Below, piece by piece: positions 26,049 through 35,172 of a stretch of DNA of 64,000 bases. Each line of letters begins with the position of its first letter. Position 1 is the first letter of the stretch. The DNA comes from Mucilaginibacter pedocola (GTDB lineage Bacteria > Bacteroidota > Bacteroidia > Sphingobacteriales > Sphingobacteriaceae). The position numbers and the translations under genes were made by a program. Location of the stretch: positions 62,001-126,000 of the forward strand of contig NZ_MBTF01000038.1 of NCBI RefSeq assembly GCF_002013915.1, written 5' to 3'. Under the pieces are notes generated by a model, which did no database searches, had not been told where the DNA came from, and saw only the letters and a list, made by a program, of their open reading frames with translations.

Positions 26049-29000
26049 TTAAAAAGATACGTTAAGGCCAATTGAGGTAATTACAGGTATCGGGAAGCCG
26101 TTACCGGGGTTTTCCGGATCAGGTGCCGTGTACGATTTTGATTTGATGTTCAACAGGTTACTTGCCTGGAAGTAGATGCGTGCGTTTTGCACTTTGTATT
26201 TACTTAAAAGCCCTTTTAAGTTGTAACCCAACTGCACGTTCCTCAATTTAAGGTATGAGCCTTTTTCGATAAAGTAAGTTGAAAAACGGCCTTCGTTATT
26301 CCTGTCCACAGTAGTAAGCGCAGGTATAGTTGACGAAGTGTTTTGCGGAGTCCACGCGGTTAGTACCCTCGAGCCCCAGTTAGCACCCGGCTGCAGCGAT
26401 GAAAAATCGGTTAAGCCTTTATAGGTATTGTTAACATCGTTACCCTGTACGCCTTGCAGGAAGAACGAGAAATCGAAATTCTTGTAAGTGATATTGGCGT
26501 TAAAACCGTACAGGAAGTCCGGGTCGCCCGAGCCTATGTAGTCGCGGTCTTTATCGTTAATAACGTTATCGCCGTTAAGGTCTTTATAGCGTATGCGGCC
26601 AACACCTTTACCCGGCTGTGCAGCGGCTGCATCAACTTCGGTCTGGTTTTGGAAAATACCATCAGCCACGTACCCAAACATCGAGTTAACCGAACGGCCA
26701 AGGATGGTTTTATCGGTTCCGTTACCGGGGTACGAGGTAAGCACCTCTGATGGCAGGCTGGTAATTTTATTTTTGTAGGTAGAGAAGTTGCCCGATAGTT
26801 CAAACTTCCAATCGTTATTAATAACGGTAGAATAGTTCAATACAACCTCTAAACCTTTGTTGGCCACGGCAGCTCCGTTAGCAAAGCGGGTACCACCATC
26901 GCCTTTTACAGCAAGGTAGGCAGGGCTTATTAATATACCGGTGGTGTTTTTTGTAAAGTAATCTACGGAACCGCTGATCTTATTATCGAACAAGCCGAAA
27001 TCGATACCGTAGTTGTTTTCGGTTTTCTCCTCCCACCTGATGTCGGGGTTGCCGGTTTGTATCAGCACGTAGCCCGATTGCAGCTGGCCGGTACCGGTGC
27101 CGCCAATGTCATAAGCTGTACCACCATCAAAAGCACCGGTTGGGTTGGTACCATAAATTGGCGAGTACAACGAATAGCTTGCGTAGTTACCAATTTCCTG
27201 GTTACCTGTTTTACCCCAGCCGTAACGTAGCTTAAGGTCTGAAATGAAAGGAAGATTTTCTTTAACGAAGCTTTCTTCACTTGCACGCCAGCCAATTGAT
27301 GCCGCCGGGAAGGTACCGTAGCGGTTGTTGCTACCAAAGCGCGAAGAACCATCGCGGCGCAGGGTAACCGATGCTATATACCTGTCGTTATAAGAGTAGT
27401 TCACCCTGCCGAATACCGACAGCAGCGCATTACCCGAGCCGCCACCGCCATTGGCAATATTGGTAGAGCCTGCATTAAGGTACGCATAGTTGATGTTTTC
27501 TAACGCATACCCCTGCCTGCTGCCCGAGAGCGAACGATTCATTACCTTTATCTGCTCGTGCGCGGCAAGCACGCTAATTTTGTGTTTATTAAGGTTTAAG
27601 CTGTAGGTCAACTGGTTTTTCCATATCAGGTTACCATCGTAAGAGGTATTGGCCGATACGGCGTTAGAAGGGTCTACCAGGTAGCCCGATACGTACGATT
27701 TACGCAGGCTCCTGCTGAAGTTGTTCGCATAATCGATACCGTAGTTGGTAGATAGGGTAAGGTTTGGCAATATGGACAGGTCGGCATAGGCGTTACCGAA
27801 TATACGGCCCAGGTGGTTAATGTTTTGTTTGTTATCCTCTATCAGCCTAACGGGGTTTTGCCTGTCGGCCATACCTGCCGATGGGCCGCCCCAGCCACCA
27901 TCAATAGTGTGCACCGGTATTATCGAAAAATCTATCAGCGATAATATGGTGATATCGCCCAGTGGCAAGCTTGGGCTGCGTATGTACGATGCCGAGAAGT
28001 TTTCGCCAATTTTTAACCTGCCGTTGAATAACGAATAATCGGAATTGAACCTGAGGGTAGTTTTTTGGTTACGGGTTTGCTTGATGATACCCTTGTTGTC
28101 ATAGTAGCTAACAGAGAAGAGCGAGTTGCTGCGTTCGTTACCGTTAGATACGTCTAAACTATACTGTTGTATTAACGATGTTTGCGATATCTCATCAAAC
28201 CAGCGGGTATTTGCAGGTTTCATGGTTTTTGCCGCATCTAAAAATTCGGGCAGTATAACGCGGTTTAGTACCGGGTTGTTAAAATCGTTATTCCAATCGT
28301 ATTGGTAAGTTGAGTTGAGGTTAGGGTTTTGCTTATCGTTAACGGCCGCCTGCCAGTATGCCCTGCCGCGCTCGTCGGTATTCAATACATCAAGTTTAGA
28401 AGTATTAAATTGCAGCGAGCTTGATGCGTTGAAATTGATACGGCTTTGGCCGCTCTTGGCTTTTTTAGTAGTAACAATGATAACGCCGTTAGCTGCCCTC
28501 GAGCCATATATCGAAGCCGACGATGCATCTTTAAGCACCTGGATAGATTCGATATCGTTTTGGTTAAGCTCTTGCAGACCACGGGTGGTTGGCACACCAT
28601 CTATTACATAAAGCGGGTCGTTATTACCCAAGGTACCAATACCCCTTATCCTTACGGTGGCGCCGCCGCCCGGGTTACCATCGGTGGTAATGTTTACACC
28701 GGCAATACGCCCCTGCAAAGCTTTAATGGGGTTACCCAATGGTACATCCTTTATATCTTTGGTATTTACTACCGATACCGCTCCCGTCAAATCCTTCTTT
28801 CTTTCTTTTTGGTAACCTGTAACAACCACCTCATTCAGCTCGTTGCTGCCGGGCTGAAATTGCACATCAAGCGGCGCGCCGGTATCACCAACTTTCAGGT
28901 CGATGGTTTTATAACCCACGAACGAAAAGGTTAATGTTTGGCCCGCAGAGGCCTTAATTTTGAATTTACCGTTTACATCGGTAAAGGTTGAGGTTTGCGT

Positions 29001-29138
29001 GCCGGCCACCACAACGGTAACGCCGGGCAAGGGCTTTGCCTCGTGGTCTTTCACCACGCCGCTCAGTTCTTTGGTCTGAGCAAAAGCTCCGCTTGCCAGT
29101 ATGACAAGCAAGGAACAAAAAAGTAGTAGTTTTCTCAT
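26049..29138 (-). CDS. SusC/RagA family TonB-dependent transporter
   Basis: A 1029-aa outer-membrane receptor. Signal peptide to about 20 (ASGAFAQ), then a carboxypeptidase-regulatory-like domain (SGVVKDHEAKPLPGVTVVV), plug domain (GRIAGVNITTDGNPGGG, PLYVIDGVP) and a 22-strand barrel with a C-terminal strand ending in aromatic Phe (SIGLNVSF). It imports oligosaccharides in a TonB-powered step and works with the adjacent SusD. The sugar porter gene lies 112 bp upstream. Confidence 0.93.
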   Translation of the reverse strand: MRKLLLFCSLLVILASGAFAQTKELSGVVKDHEAKPLPGVTVVVAGTQTSTFTDVNGKFKIKASAGQTLTFSFVGYKTIDLKVGDTGAPLDVQFQPGSNELNEVVVTGYQKERKKDLTGAVSVVNTKDIKDVPLGNPIKALQGRIAGVNITTDGNPGGGATVRIRGIGTLGNNDPLYVIDGVPTTRGLQELNQNDIESIQVLKDASSASIYGSRAANGVIIVTTKKAKSGQSRINFNASSSLQFNTSKLDVLNTDERGRAYWQAAVNDKQNPNLNSTYQYDWNNDFNNPVLNRVILPEFLDAAKTMKPANTRWFDEISQTSLIQQYSLDVSNGNERSNSLFSVSYYDNKGIIKQTRNQKTTLRFNSDYSLFNGRLKIGENFSASYIRSPSLPLGDITILSLIDFSIIPVHTIDGGWGGPSAGMADRQNPVRLIEDNKQNINHLGRIFGNAYADLSILPNLTLSTNYGIDYANNFSRSLRKSYVSGYLVDPSNAVSANTSYDGNLIWKNQLTYSLNLNKHKISVLAAHEQIKVMNRSLSGSRQGYALENINYAYLNAGSTNIANGGGGSGNALLSVFGRVNYSYNDRYIASVTLRRDGSSRFGSNNRYGTFPAASIGWRASEESFVKENLPFISDLKLRYGWGKTGNQEIGNYASYSLYSPIYGTNPTGAFDGGTAYDIGGTGTGQLQSGYVLIQTGNPDIRWEEKTENNYGIDFGLFDNKISGSVDYFTKNTTGILISPAYLAVKGDGGTRFANGAAVANKGLEVVLNYSTVINNDWKFELSGNFSTYKNKITSLPSEVLTSYPGNGTDKTILGRSVNSMFGYVADGIFQNQTEVDAAAAQPGKGVGRIRYKDLNGDNVINDKDRDYIGSGDPDFLYGFNANITYKNFDFSFFLQGVQGNDVNNTYKGLTDFSSLQPGANWGSRVLTAWTPQNTSSTIPALTTVDRNNEGRFSTYFIEKGSYLKLRNVQLGYNLKGLLSKYKVQNARIYFQASNLLNIKSKSYTAPDPENPGNGFPIPVITSIGLNVSF

Positions 29139-29250
29139 TTGTGTATTTATTAGGTTTGTATTTGATTCAATTGTGTTGTGGTTTTTTCAAACCCGGGCGG
29201 GGTTACCGCCTTATCATATTGCTTTGCAGCGCCCACCGCCGCCGGCATTA

Positions 29251-30576
29251 TTAGTGCATTACAAAACTTGTTTCTATCTGCTCCAGGCTACGGCCTTTGG
29301 TTTCGGGCATAAACTTCCATACAAAAACAAGCTGGCAAACCATCATGATACAGAAGAACGAGAAGGTGATAGCGCCCCCTAACGATTCGGCCAGGTATGG
29401 GAAGCAAAAAGCGATGATGGCTGCCATAAGCCAATGGGTAGAGCTACCGAGCGTTTGCCCTTTTGCGCGCACCTGGTTGGGGAATATCTCTGAAATAAAT
29501 ACCCATATAACCGCGCCTTGCGAGAAAGCGAAAAACGCGATAAACACCATCATATACATAGGGATAGAAAAACCGCTGAGGTGCCCTAAATGAAAGGTAA
29601 TGGCTACCAGGAAAAGCGATGCAATAAGCCCGAACGAGCCCACCAGCATTAATATGCGGCGGCCAACCTTATCTATTATATTGATACCAAGCAGGGTAAA
29701 CACAAAATTGACAAGCCCGATACCCACGGTAGACAGAAGGGATGAATGTGCGCCCAGCCCGGCCATCTCGAATATGCGCGGCGCGAAATAGATAATGGCG
29801 TTAATACCCGATACCTGGTTAAAAAAAGCGAACAGCACGGCCAGTATCAACGGCGTTTTATACTGCCCCGAAAAGAGGCTCGCAGCGGATGCGCCCTGTT
29901 GCAATGCCGAGTTTTTTATCGACTCGAGTTCTTTCTCGCACTCCAGCGGGTTAATAATGCGCAGTATCTCCAGTGCTTTTGCGGTTTCGTTCTTTTTAAG
30001 CACCAGCCAGCGCGGGCTTTCGGGTATAAAATAAATGAGGCAGATAAACAGCAGCGACGGAAATGCCTGTACGCCCAGCATCCAACGCCATGATGCCTCA
30101 CCTACCTGGCTAAGCAGGTAATTTGACAAGTAAGATACCAGGATGCCCAGCACTACATTGAACTGAAACAGGCCCACCAAGCGCCCCCTTCTATCGGCCG
30201 GCGATACCTCTGATATATAAATGGGTGCAGTTACTGATGATACGCCAACACCCAAACCGCCAAGCAGCCTGAAAATGAGGAATACATACCAATCATGCGC
30301 AAGGGCGGTACCTACTGATGATAGAAGGTAGGCAGCGGCTACAAAATAAAGTGTGTTTTTACGCCCGAACATATCTGAGGGCCGGGCGCCTAATAAGGAG
30401 CCTATAACTGTACCGATAAGAGCTATTGAAATAGTGAGCCCGTGCTGAAATACCGACAAGTGCCAGAATTGTTGAATAGATTTTTCTGCGCCTGATATTA
30501 CTGCGGTATCAAACCCGAACAGGAACCCACCAAGGGCCACGACCATGGACCACGCCAGGACGGAATGTTTTCTCAT
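29251..30576 (-). CDS. MFS sugar porter (fructose-type)
   Basis: A 441-aa inner-membrane sugar:H+ symporter of the sugar-porter family with 12 helices. Signatures are GFLFGFDTAVISGAE near the start, PESPRWLV in the central loop and PETKGRSLE at the end. It is first in the fructan locus and divergent from the sensor gene. It would import fructose released in the periplasm. No fructokinase gene is in the window. Two direct repeats upstream may be regulator sites. Confidence 0.9.
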   Translation of the reverse strand: MRKHSVLAWSMVVALGGFLFGFDTAVISGAEKSIQQFWHLSVFQHGLTISIALIGTVIGSLLGARPSDMFGRKNTLYFVAAAYLLSSVGTALAHDWYVFLIFRLLGGLGVGVSSVTAPIYISEVSPADRRGRLVGLFQFNVVLGILVSYLSNYLLSQVGEASWRWMLGVQAFPSLLFICLIYFIPESPRWLVLKKNETAKALEILRIINPLECEKELESIKNSALQQGASAASLFSGQYKTPLILAVLFAFFNQVSGINAIIYFAPRIFEMAGLGAHSSLLSTVGIGLVNFVFTLLGINIIDKVGRRILMLVGSFGLIASLFLVAITFHLGHLSGFSIPMYMMVFIAFFAFSQGAVIWVFISEIFPNQVRAKGQTLGSSTHWLMAAIIAFCFPYLAESLGGAITFSFFCIMMVCQLVFVWKFMPETKGRSLEQIETSFVMH

Positions 30577-30593
30577 AAAATTTATTGAAGGGT

Positions 30594-30653
30594 GTTATTG
30601 GTTTTAACTATCGCAAAGTAGGGCGATATGCCGGGTGGCCGTTATTGGTTTTA
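30594..30653. repeat. 13-bp direct repeat upstream of the sugar porter
   Basis: GTTATTGGTTTTA occurs at 30594-30606 and again at 30641-30653, 47 bp apart, in the 334-bp gap between the divergent sugar porter and hybrid sensor genes. Direct repeats in this place suit binding of the AraC-type domain of the sensor. The rest of the gap holds no gene. Confidence 0.55.
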
Positions 30654-30910
30654 TACCAAAAATGTATAAATATCAACAGGTAATTAATAAATTGATTTTC
30701 AGCCAAATAAAATTAAGCGTTACAACACAGGCTTATTTAACCTTTGGTTATGTTACACGCTATTTACAGTTTTGATACATGTTTGAAGCAAATTTGAACA
30801 CGCTCCGACAAGCCTATTTGCTCTGTAAAATAATTTATTTATACTTTTGATTAACCAGTTGTGCAAAACCAGTTTCAACAAAACATCTATTTATTATTTA
30901 ACAAAGCATT

Positions 30911-33670
30911 ATGGCTTTAATGCAGAAGCTGCGTATTGCAGCCTTATTTGCTATTATAACTTTATTGTGCCTGCCCGGTTGTAAAAACACCAAAGATGCG
31001 TCGCTATACACCATCGGCTTTTCGCAGTGCATAGGGTCCGACCTTTGGCGCCGCAACATGCTCGATGAGATGAAAATGGAATTATCCTTGCATCCCGGAG
31101 CTAACTTTATTTATGCCGATGCCGATGGCAACAGCAAAAAGCAGGCAGAGCAGGTAAAAAACATGCTGAACAAGGGCATAGACCTGCTGATAATATCGCC
31201 CAACGAAGCACAACCCCTCACCGGTATTGTAGAACAAGCTTACAATAAAGGTATCCCGGTTATAGTGATCGACCGTAAAACTGCTTCGGCACAATACACT
31301 GCCTATGTGGGTGCAGATAATTACCAGGTGGGCAAAATTGCCGGCGAATACATGCACACCATATTAAAAGGCAAAGGCAAGGTTGTTGAGGTAATGGGGC
31401 TACCCGGTTCATCGCCCGCCATTGAACGCCAGCGCGGCTTTTACGATGCTTTAGCACAATACAAGGGTATACAAATAACAAAACAAGTTTATGGTGACTG
31501 GCTGAAAGAAAATGCGCAAAAGCAACTGATGCAAATACAGCCCGAGCTTAAAGATGCCGACGCCGTTTTTGCCCATAACGATGTTATGGCTACGGGCACG
31601 CGCGAGGTGCTGGATAAACTAAAGCTGAGCAAAAACATAAAAGTTTTGGGTATAGATGCCCTGCCGGGTACCGGCGGCGGGTTGCAAATGGTATCGGCCG
31701 GTGTGCTTGATGCCAGTGTTGTTTACCCTACAGGTGGTAAAGAGGCCATCATGACCGCCTTCCGCATATTAAATAAGGAGCCCTTTAGCCGCGAAACCAT
31801 TCTACAATCGTTGGTTATTGATTCTACCAACGTGCAGCTGATGAAATTGCAATGGGGCAAAATAAGCAGCCAGCAAAAAGATATTGAGCGGCAACAAGCG
31901 CTGATTGCCGAACAGCGCGATATTTATAATAACCAGCAAATGGTGCTCAACATTATTGTGATAACACTGGTGTTGGCGATAGTATTTGGGGGGCTGGCAT
32001 TTTATTCGCTTACCGAAAACCGCAAGACCAACAAAAGCCTCGAGGCGAAAAACAACGAGATTTTGTTGCAGCGGAACCAGTTGATAGACATGTCGGCAAA
32101 GGCCGAGGCAGCCACCGAAGCTAAACTGAATTTCTTTACCAATATATCGCACGAGTTCCGCACACCGCTAACGCTCATCTTATCGCCTGTGGAAGATATG
32201 ATGCGGAACGAGAAGCTGAACACCACGGCAGGTAAAAACCTGTTGCTCATCCACAAAAATGTATTCAGGCTGCTACGGTTAGTAAACCAACTGATAGACT
32301 ACCGCAAAATAGAATACGATAAGCGGCAGGTAAGCGTATCGCACAATAACCTGGTGGCCTTTGCTAAGGATATAGTAAATAGTTTTCTGCATAACGCAAA
32401 AAAGAGGAACATCAGCCTAAGCCTTAGCAGTAAAGAGCCGGTTATAATGGCCTGGTTTGATACCAATTTGCTTGATAAGGTATTTTTCAACCTCATATCT
32501 AACGCCCTTAAATTCACTAACGATAATGGGCGTATTCAATTGCTATTATCAAGCAATAAAAACGTTATAGAAATATCCGTTCAGGATAATGGCGTAGGTA
32601 TGGAACCTACCGAAGCGGAGCACGTGTTCGATCAATTTTACCAGGCAGATAACGGCATGGCAAAAGGCTCGGGCCTTGGGCTGGCATTGGTTAAACAAAT
32701 TATAGGGCTGCACTTTGGCACCATAACCGTTACCAGCAAAAAATGGCAGGGAACTACATTTTGCATAACCCTGCCCGCCGATAGGGATAGCAGTTTTGCA
32801 ACGCAGCAAAACAACGCTACTCCCACCCCTATTGAAGAACGCGCCAAAGTTTACACAACCGACCTTGACGAACTACCCGTTGTTGAAAACCGGGAAGCAT
32901 TTGACCCGCTAAAAGAGCACTCGATATTAATTATTGAAGACAATACCGACCTGCTGAATTACCTGGGCGAAAAACTTGGCGCCGGGTATGAGATTTTTTT
33001 AGCAGATAACGGCACACAAGGCCTTAACGACGCATTCCAAAACGTGCCTGACCTTATTATCTCCGACGTGGTGTTGCCGGGTTTATCGGGCAAGGCCATT
33101 GCCGAAACTTTAAAAACAGATATGCGTACTTCGCACATCCCTATTATACTGCTTACTGCCCAGGTAAGTATGGAACAGCAGATAGACGGTGTAAAAAGTA
33201 TGGCAGATGCCTATATAACCAAGCCTTTTAACTACGAGTATTTACTGGCAACCATTGAAAACCTTATACACAATAGGGTTATATTAAAAGAGCACTTTAC
33301 CAGCGATGTAAGCCATGGCACAATGCCGGTATCTAAAACGCTGGATAAAAAATTCCTGAACGATTTTTCGGGCATTGTGGAGCAAAACCTGGCAAACGAA
33401 AATTTCAATGTAGACGATATTTGTAAAACACTCGGCATATCCCGCGTGCAACTCTACCGCAAAGTAAAGGCCCTGCTTGGCTGCAGCATAACAGATTATA
33501 TTTTGAATCGCCGCCTTAAAAAGGCCAAATACTTGCTTATAAACGAAAGCTATTCTATCTCCGAGATAACTTACATGGTTGGTTTCTCCAGCCCCAACTA
33601 TTTCTCAACAGTATTTAAGGCAAAATATAATTGCACCCCAAGCGAGTTTAAAAAACAACAGGTGCAGTAA
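30911..33670 (+). CDS. hybrid two-component system regulator with sugar-binding sensor
   Basis: A 919-aa one-protein two-component system. Residues about 30-315 form a periplasmic RbsB/LacI-type sugar-binding domain (VIDRKTASA, AHNDVMATG), as in the fructose-sensing BT1754 regulator. A transmembrane helix spans about 346-366. The kinase has H414 (NISHEFRTPL) and an ATPase lobe (GSGLGLAL). A receiver follows with phospho-acceptor D719 (IISDVVLPG), then an AraC-type DNA-binding domain (815-919). The N-terminus ends in LPGC with Cys24, so it might be lipidated. It should bind fructose and activate the divergent fructan locus. Confidence 0.92.
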   Translation: MALMQKLRIAALFAIITLLCLPGCKNTKDASLYTIGFSQCIGSDLWRRNMLDEMKMELSLHPGANFIYADADGNSKKQAEQVKNMLNKGIDLLIISPNEAQPLTGIVEQAYNKGIPVIVIDRKTASAQYTAYVGADNYQVGKIAGEYMHTILKGKGKVVEVMGLPGSSPAIERQRGFYDALAQYKGIQITKQVYGDWLKENAQKQLMQIQPELKDADAVFAHNDVMATGTREVLDKLKLSKNIKVLGIDALPGTGGGLQMVSAGVLDASVVYPTGGKEAIMTAFRILNKEPFSRETILQSLVIDSTNVQLMKLQWGKISSQQKDIERQQALIAEQRDIYNNQQMVLNIIVITLVLAIVFGGLAFYSLTENRKTNKSLEAKNNEILLQRNQLIDMSAKAEAATEAKLNFFTNISHEFRTPLTLILSPVEDMMRNEKLNTTAGKNLLLIHKNVFRLLRLVNQLIDYRKIEYDKRQVSVSHNNLVAFAKDIVNSFLHNAKKRNISLSLSSKEPVIMAWFDTNLLDKVFFNLISNALKFTNDNGRIQLLLSSNKNVIEISVQDNGVGMEPTEAEHVFDQFYQADNGMAKGSGLGLALVKQIIGLHFGTITVTSKKWQGTTFCITLPADRDSSFATQQNNATPTPIEERAKVYTTDLDELPVVENREAFDPLKEHSILIIEDNTDLLNYLGEKLGAGYEIFLADNGTQGLNDAFQNVPDLIISDVVLPGLSGKAIAETLKTDMRTSHIPIILLTAQVSMEQQIDGVKSMADAYITKPFNYEYLLATIENLIHNRVILKEHFTSDVSHGTMPVSKTLDKKFLNDFSGIVEQNLANENFNVDDICKTLGISRVQLYRKVKALLGCSITDYILNRRLKKAKYLLINESYSISEITYMVGFSSPNYFSTVFKAKYNCTPSEFKKQQVQ

Positions 33671-33744
33671 TATCAAAGGGTTGATGTGCCGGCCCTAATC
33701 AAGGAATCTGCCTTGCTCCAAAATACACATTAAAATATCAACAT

Positions 33745-33778
33745 AAGGCTGCACCATCATCTATGGCGCAGCCTTTTT
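33745..33778 (+). terminator. intrinsic terminator of the hybrid sensor gene
   Basis: AAGGCTGC (33745-33752) pairs perfectly with GCAGCCTT (33768-33775) and a T-run follows to 33778. It lies 75 bp after the sensor stop codon. The remaining stretch to 34131 holds no gene except a promoter candidate. Confidence 0.8.
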
Positions 33779-34007
33779 ACTTTGGCAAATACTGAGTTTT
33801 TATCGCTCGCCATGGTAATTTATCATTCTCCATAACCCTGATTATCAACCTTGACGACTAAGATATGATAGGCGAATAGGAAAATATTCAGCATTAGGCG
33901 CAAATTTTGGCAAGTAGCATAAGCTTAAGCGAACTCAAGTATCGCGCATTCTCCCCTCTACATATTATATCATATTTTCCACAAAAAATATCTATCAATA
34001 AAACCCG

Positions 34008-34038
34008 GTTGTTTTACAAACATATTGCTGTAGATTTA
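34008..34038 (+). promoter_or_regulatory. candidate promoter of the cysteine-rich peptide operon
   Basis: GTTG at 34008-34011, a 19-bp spacer, and TAGATTTA at 34031-34038 match the Bacteroidota pattern (-33 TTTG, -7 TAnnTTTG) with one mismatch in each element. Transcription would begin near 34045, leaving a leader of about 86 nt before the first gene. Confidence 0.45.
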
Positions 34039-34131
34039 AAAAGTTAACCAAAACCAACAGCGCAATACGCTCTGCAGTTAATTATAAACTTATAAACAAA
34101 TTTTCCTAAACCTTAACAACATCTACTTAAT

Positions 34132-35154
34132 ATGGGTGACAATTCCGCCTATGGCAAACCTTTTGTCGAAAAACAACTCCAAACCTTAGCAAACCATCTA
34201 TTATTAACATCAGAAAACATACCGGAAATTGGATTATACAAAGGAAAAACCGGCATTTGCCTTTTCTTTTACCTGTATTCATCCTATTCAAAAACTGAAT
34301 TTTATGATAATTCAGGCGGCGAGCTGCTCGAACTGATATTTGAGCAGGTACCTGCCGAAACCGATATCAGTTTTGCTACCGGACTGGCGGGCCTTGGCTG
34401 GGCAATAGAATTTTTAAGCCGGAGAAAATTAATTGATGCCGATACCGACGAGGTATTGGCCGATATAGATGAAGCACTGCTTGAGTGCTATACCGGGAAA
34501 AGTTCAACTGCTGATGATGATTCGATGTTGCAAATAGTACCGTATTTATTGATGCGGGAAAGCAGCAAACCGCGCGTTGAAGATGATGCCTGTTTAAAAA
34601 TACTCCGGCAGTTAAAATGGCTGGTTGATTTGCAAATTCAGTCGATATTCCAAAACAGGGATGCTAATTATCAGCATCGCCTATCGATAGATAACTTGCT
34701 GAATGTTTTATACCATTTAATCGCAAACCCAAATGCCGGCGGTAATAATTACGCATTCCTGTTACCCACACTAAATGCAGTAACGCAAATTAATAACGAC
34801 AACCTGCTTGCAGAATTTACAAAACTTACACACCTGTTACTGGCACTGCAAACCAGGGTGAGCGATCCTCAAATCCACCATCAATTCCAATTAATAATTC
34901 AACTGCTTAGAAACCAAACCGCGGCAATAAGTAACCATCATGGGTTTGCAGCTGAAGTAAACTCTATAGCGAAAAAAACTTCAATTGACCTAATATACCA
35001 ACTACCACTGCACCTACAGCCTGAGCACAATGGCCCGTATCAATTAAGCGACGACACATTTTGGCACGGCATAGTTGAAAACATAAATAAGCATAAACCC
35101 GGGCTTGACGGGCTTGCCGGTTTGGGGCTACATATTTTAAACCGGGCATCATAA
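34132..35154 (+). CDS. LanC-like protein lacking zinc ligands
   Basis: A 340-aa helical protein with the GxxG-type toroid repeats of LanC cyclases: GLYKGKTGICLFFYL, FATGLAGLGWAIEFL and, at the C-terminus, GLDGLAGLGLHIL. The three zinc ligands of active LanC (Cys, then Cys-His-Gly) are not visible, so it probably cannot form thioether rings by the standard mechanism. It is the first gene of the peptide operon, 18 bp before the VKOR fusion. It may bind the precursor leader or act as a chaperone. The family call is moderate; the role is unknown. Confidence 0.6.
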   Translation: MGDNSAYGKPFVEKQLQTLANHLLLTSENIPEIGLYKGKTGICLFFYLYSSYSKTEFYDNSGGELLELIFEQVPAETDISFATGLAGLGWAIEFLSRRKLIDADTDEVLADIDEALLECYTGKSSTADDDSMLQIVPYLLMRESSKPRVEDDACLKILRQLKWLVDLQIQSIFQNRDANYQHRLSIDNLLNVLYHLIANPNAGGNNYAFLLPTLNAVTQINNDNLLAEFTKLTHLLLALQTRVSDPQIHHQFQLIIQLLRNQTAAISNHHGFAAEVNSIAKKTSIDLIYQLPLHLQPEHNGPYQLSDDTFWHGIVENINKHKPGLDGLAGLGLHILNRAS

Positions 35155-35172
35155 CCTTATCATCATCACCCT

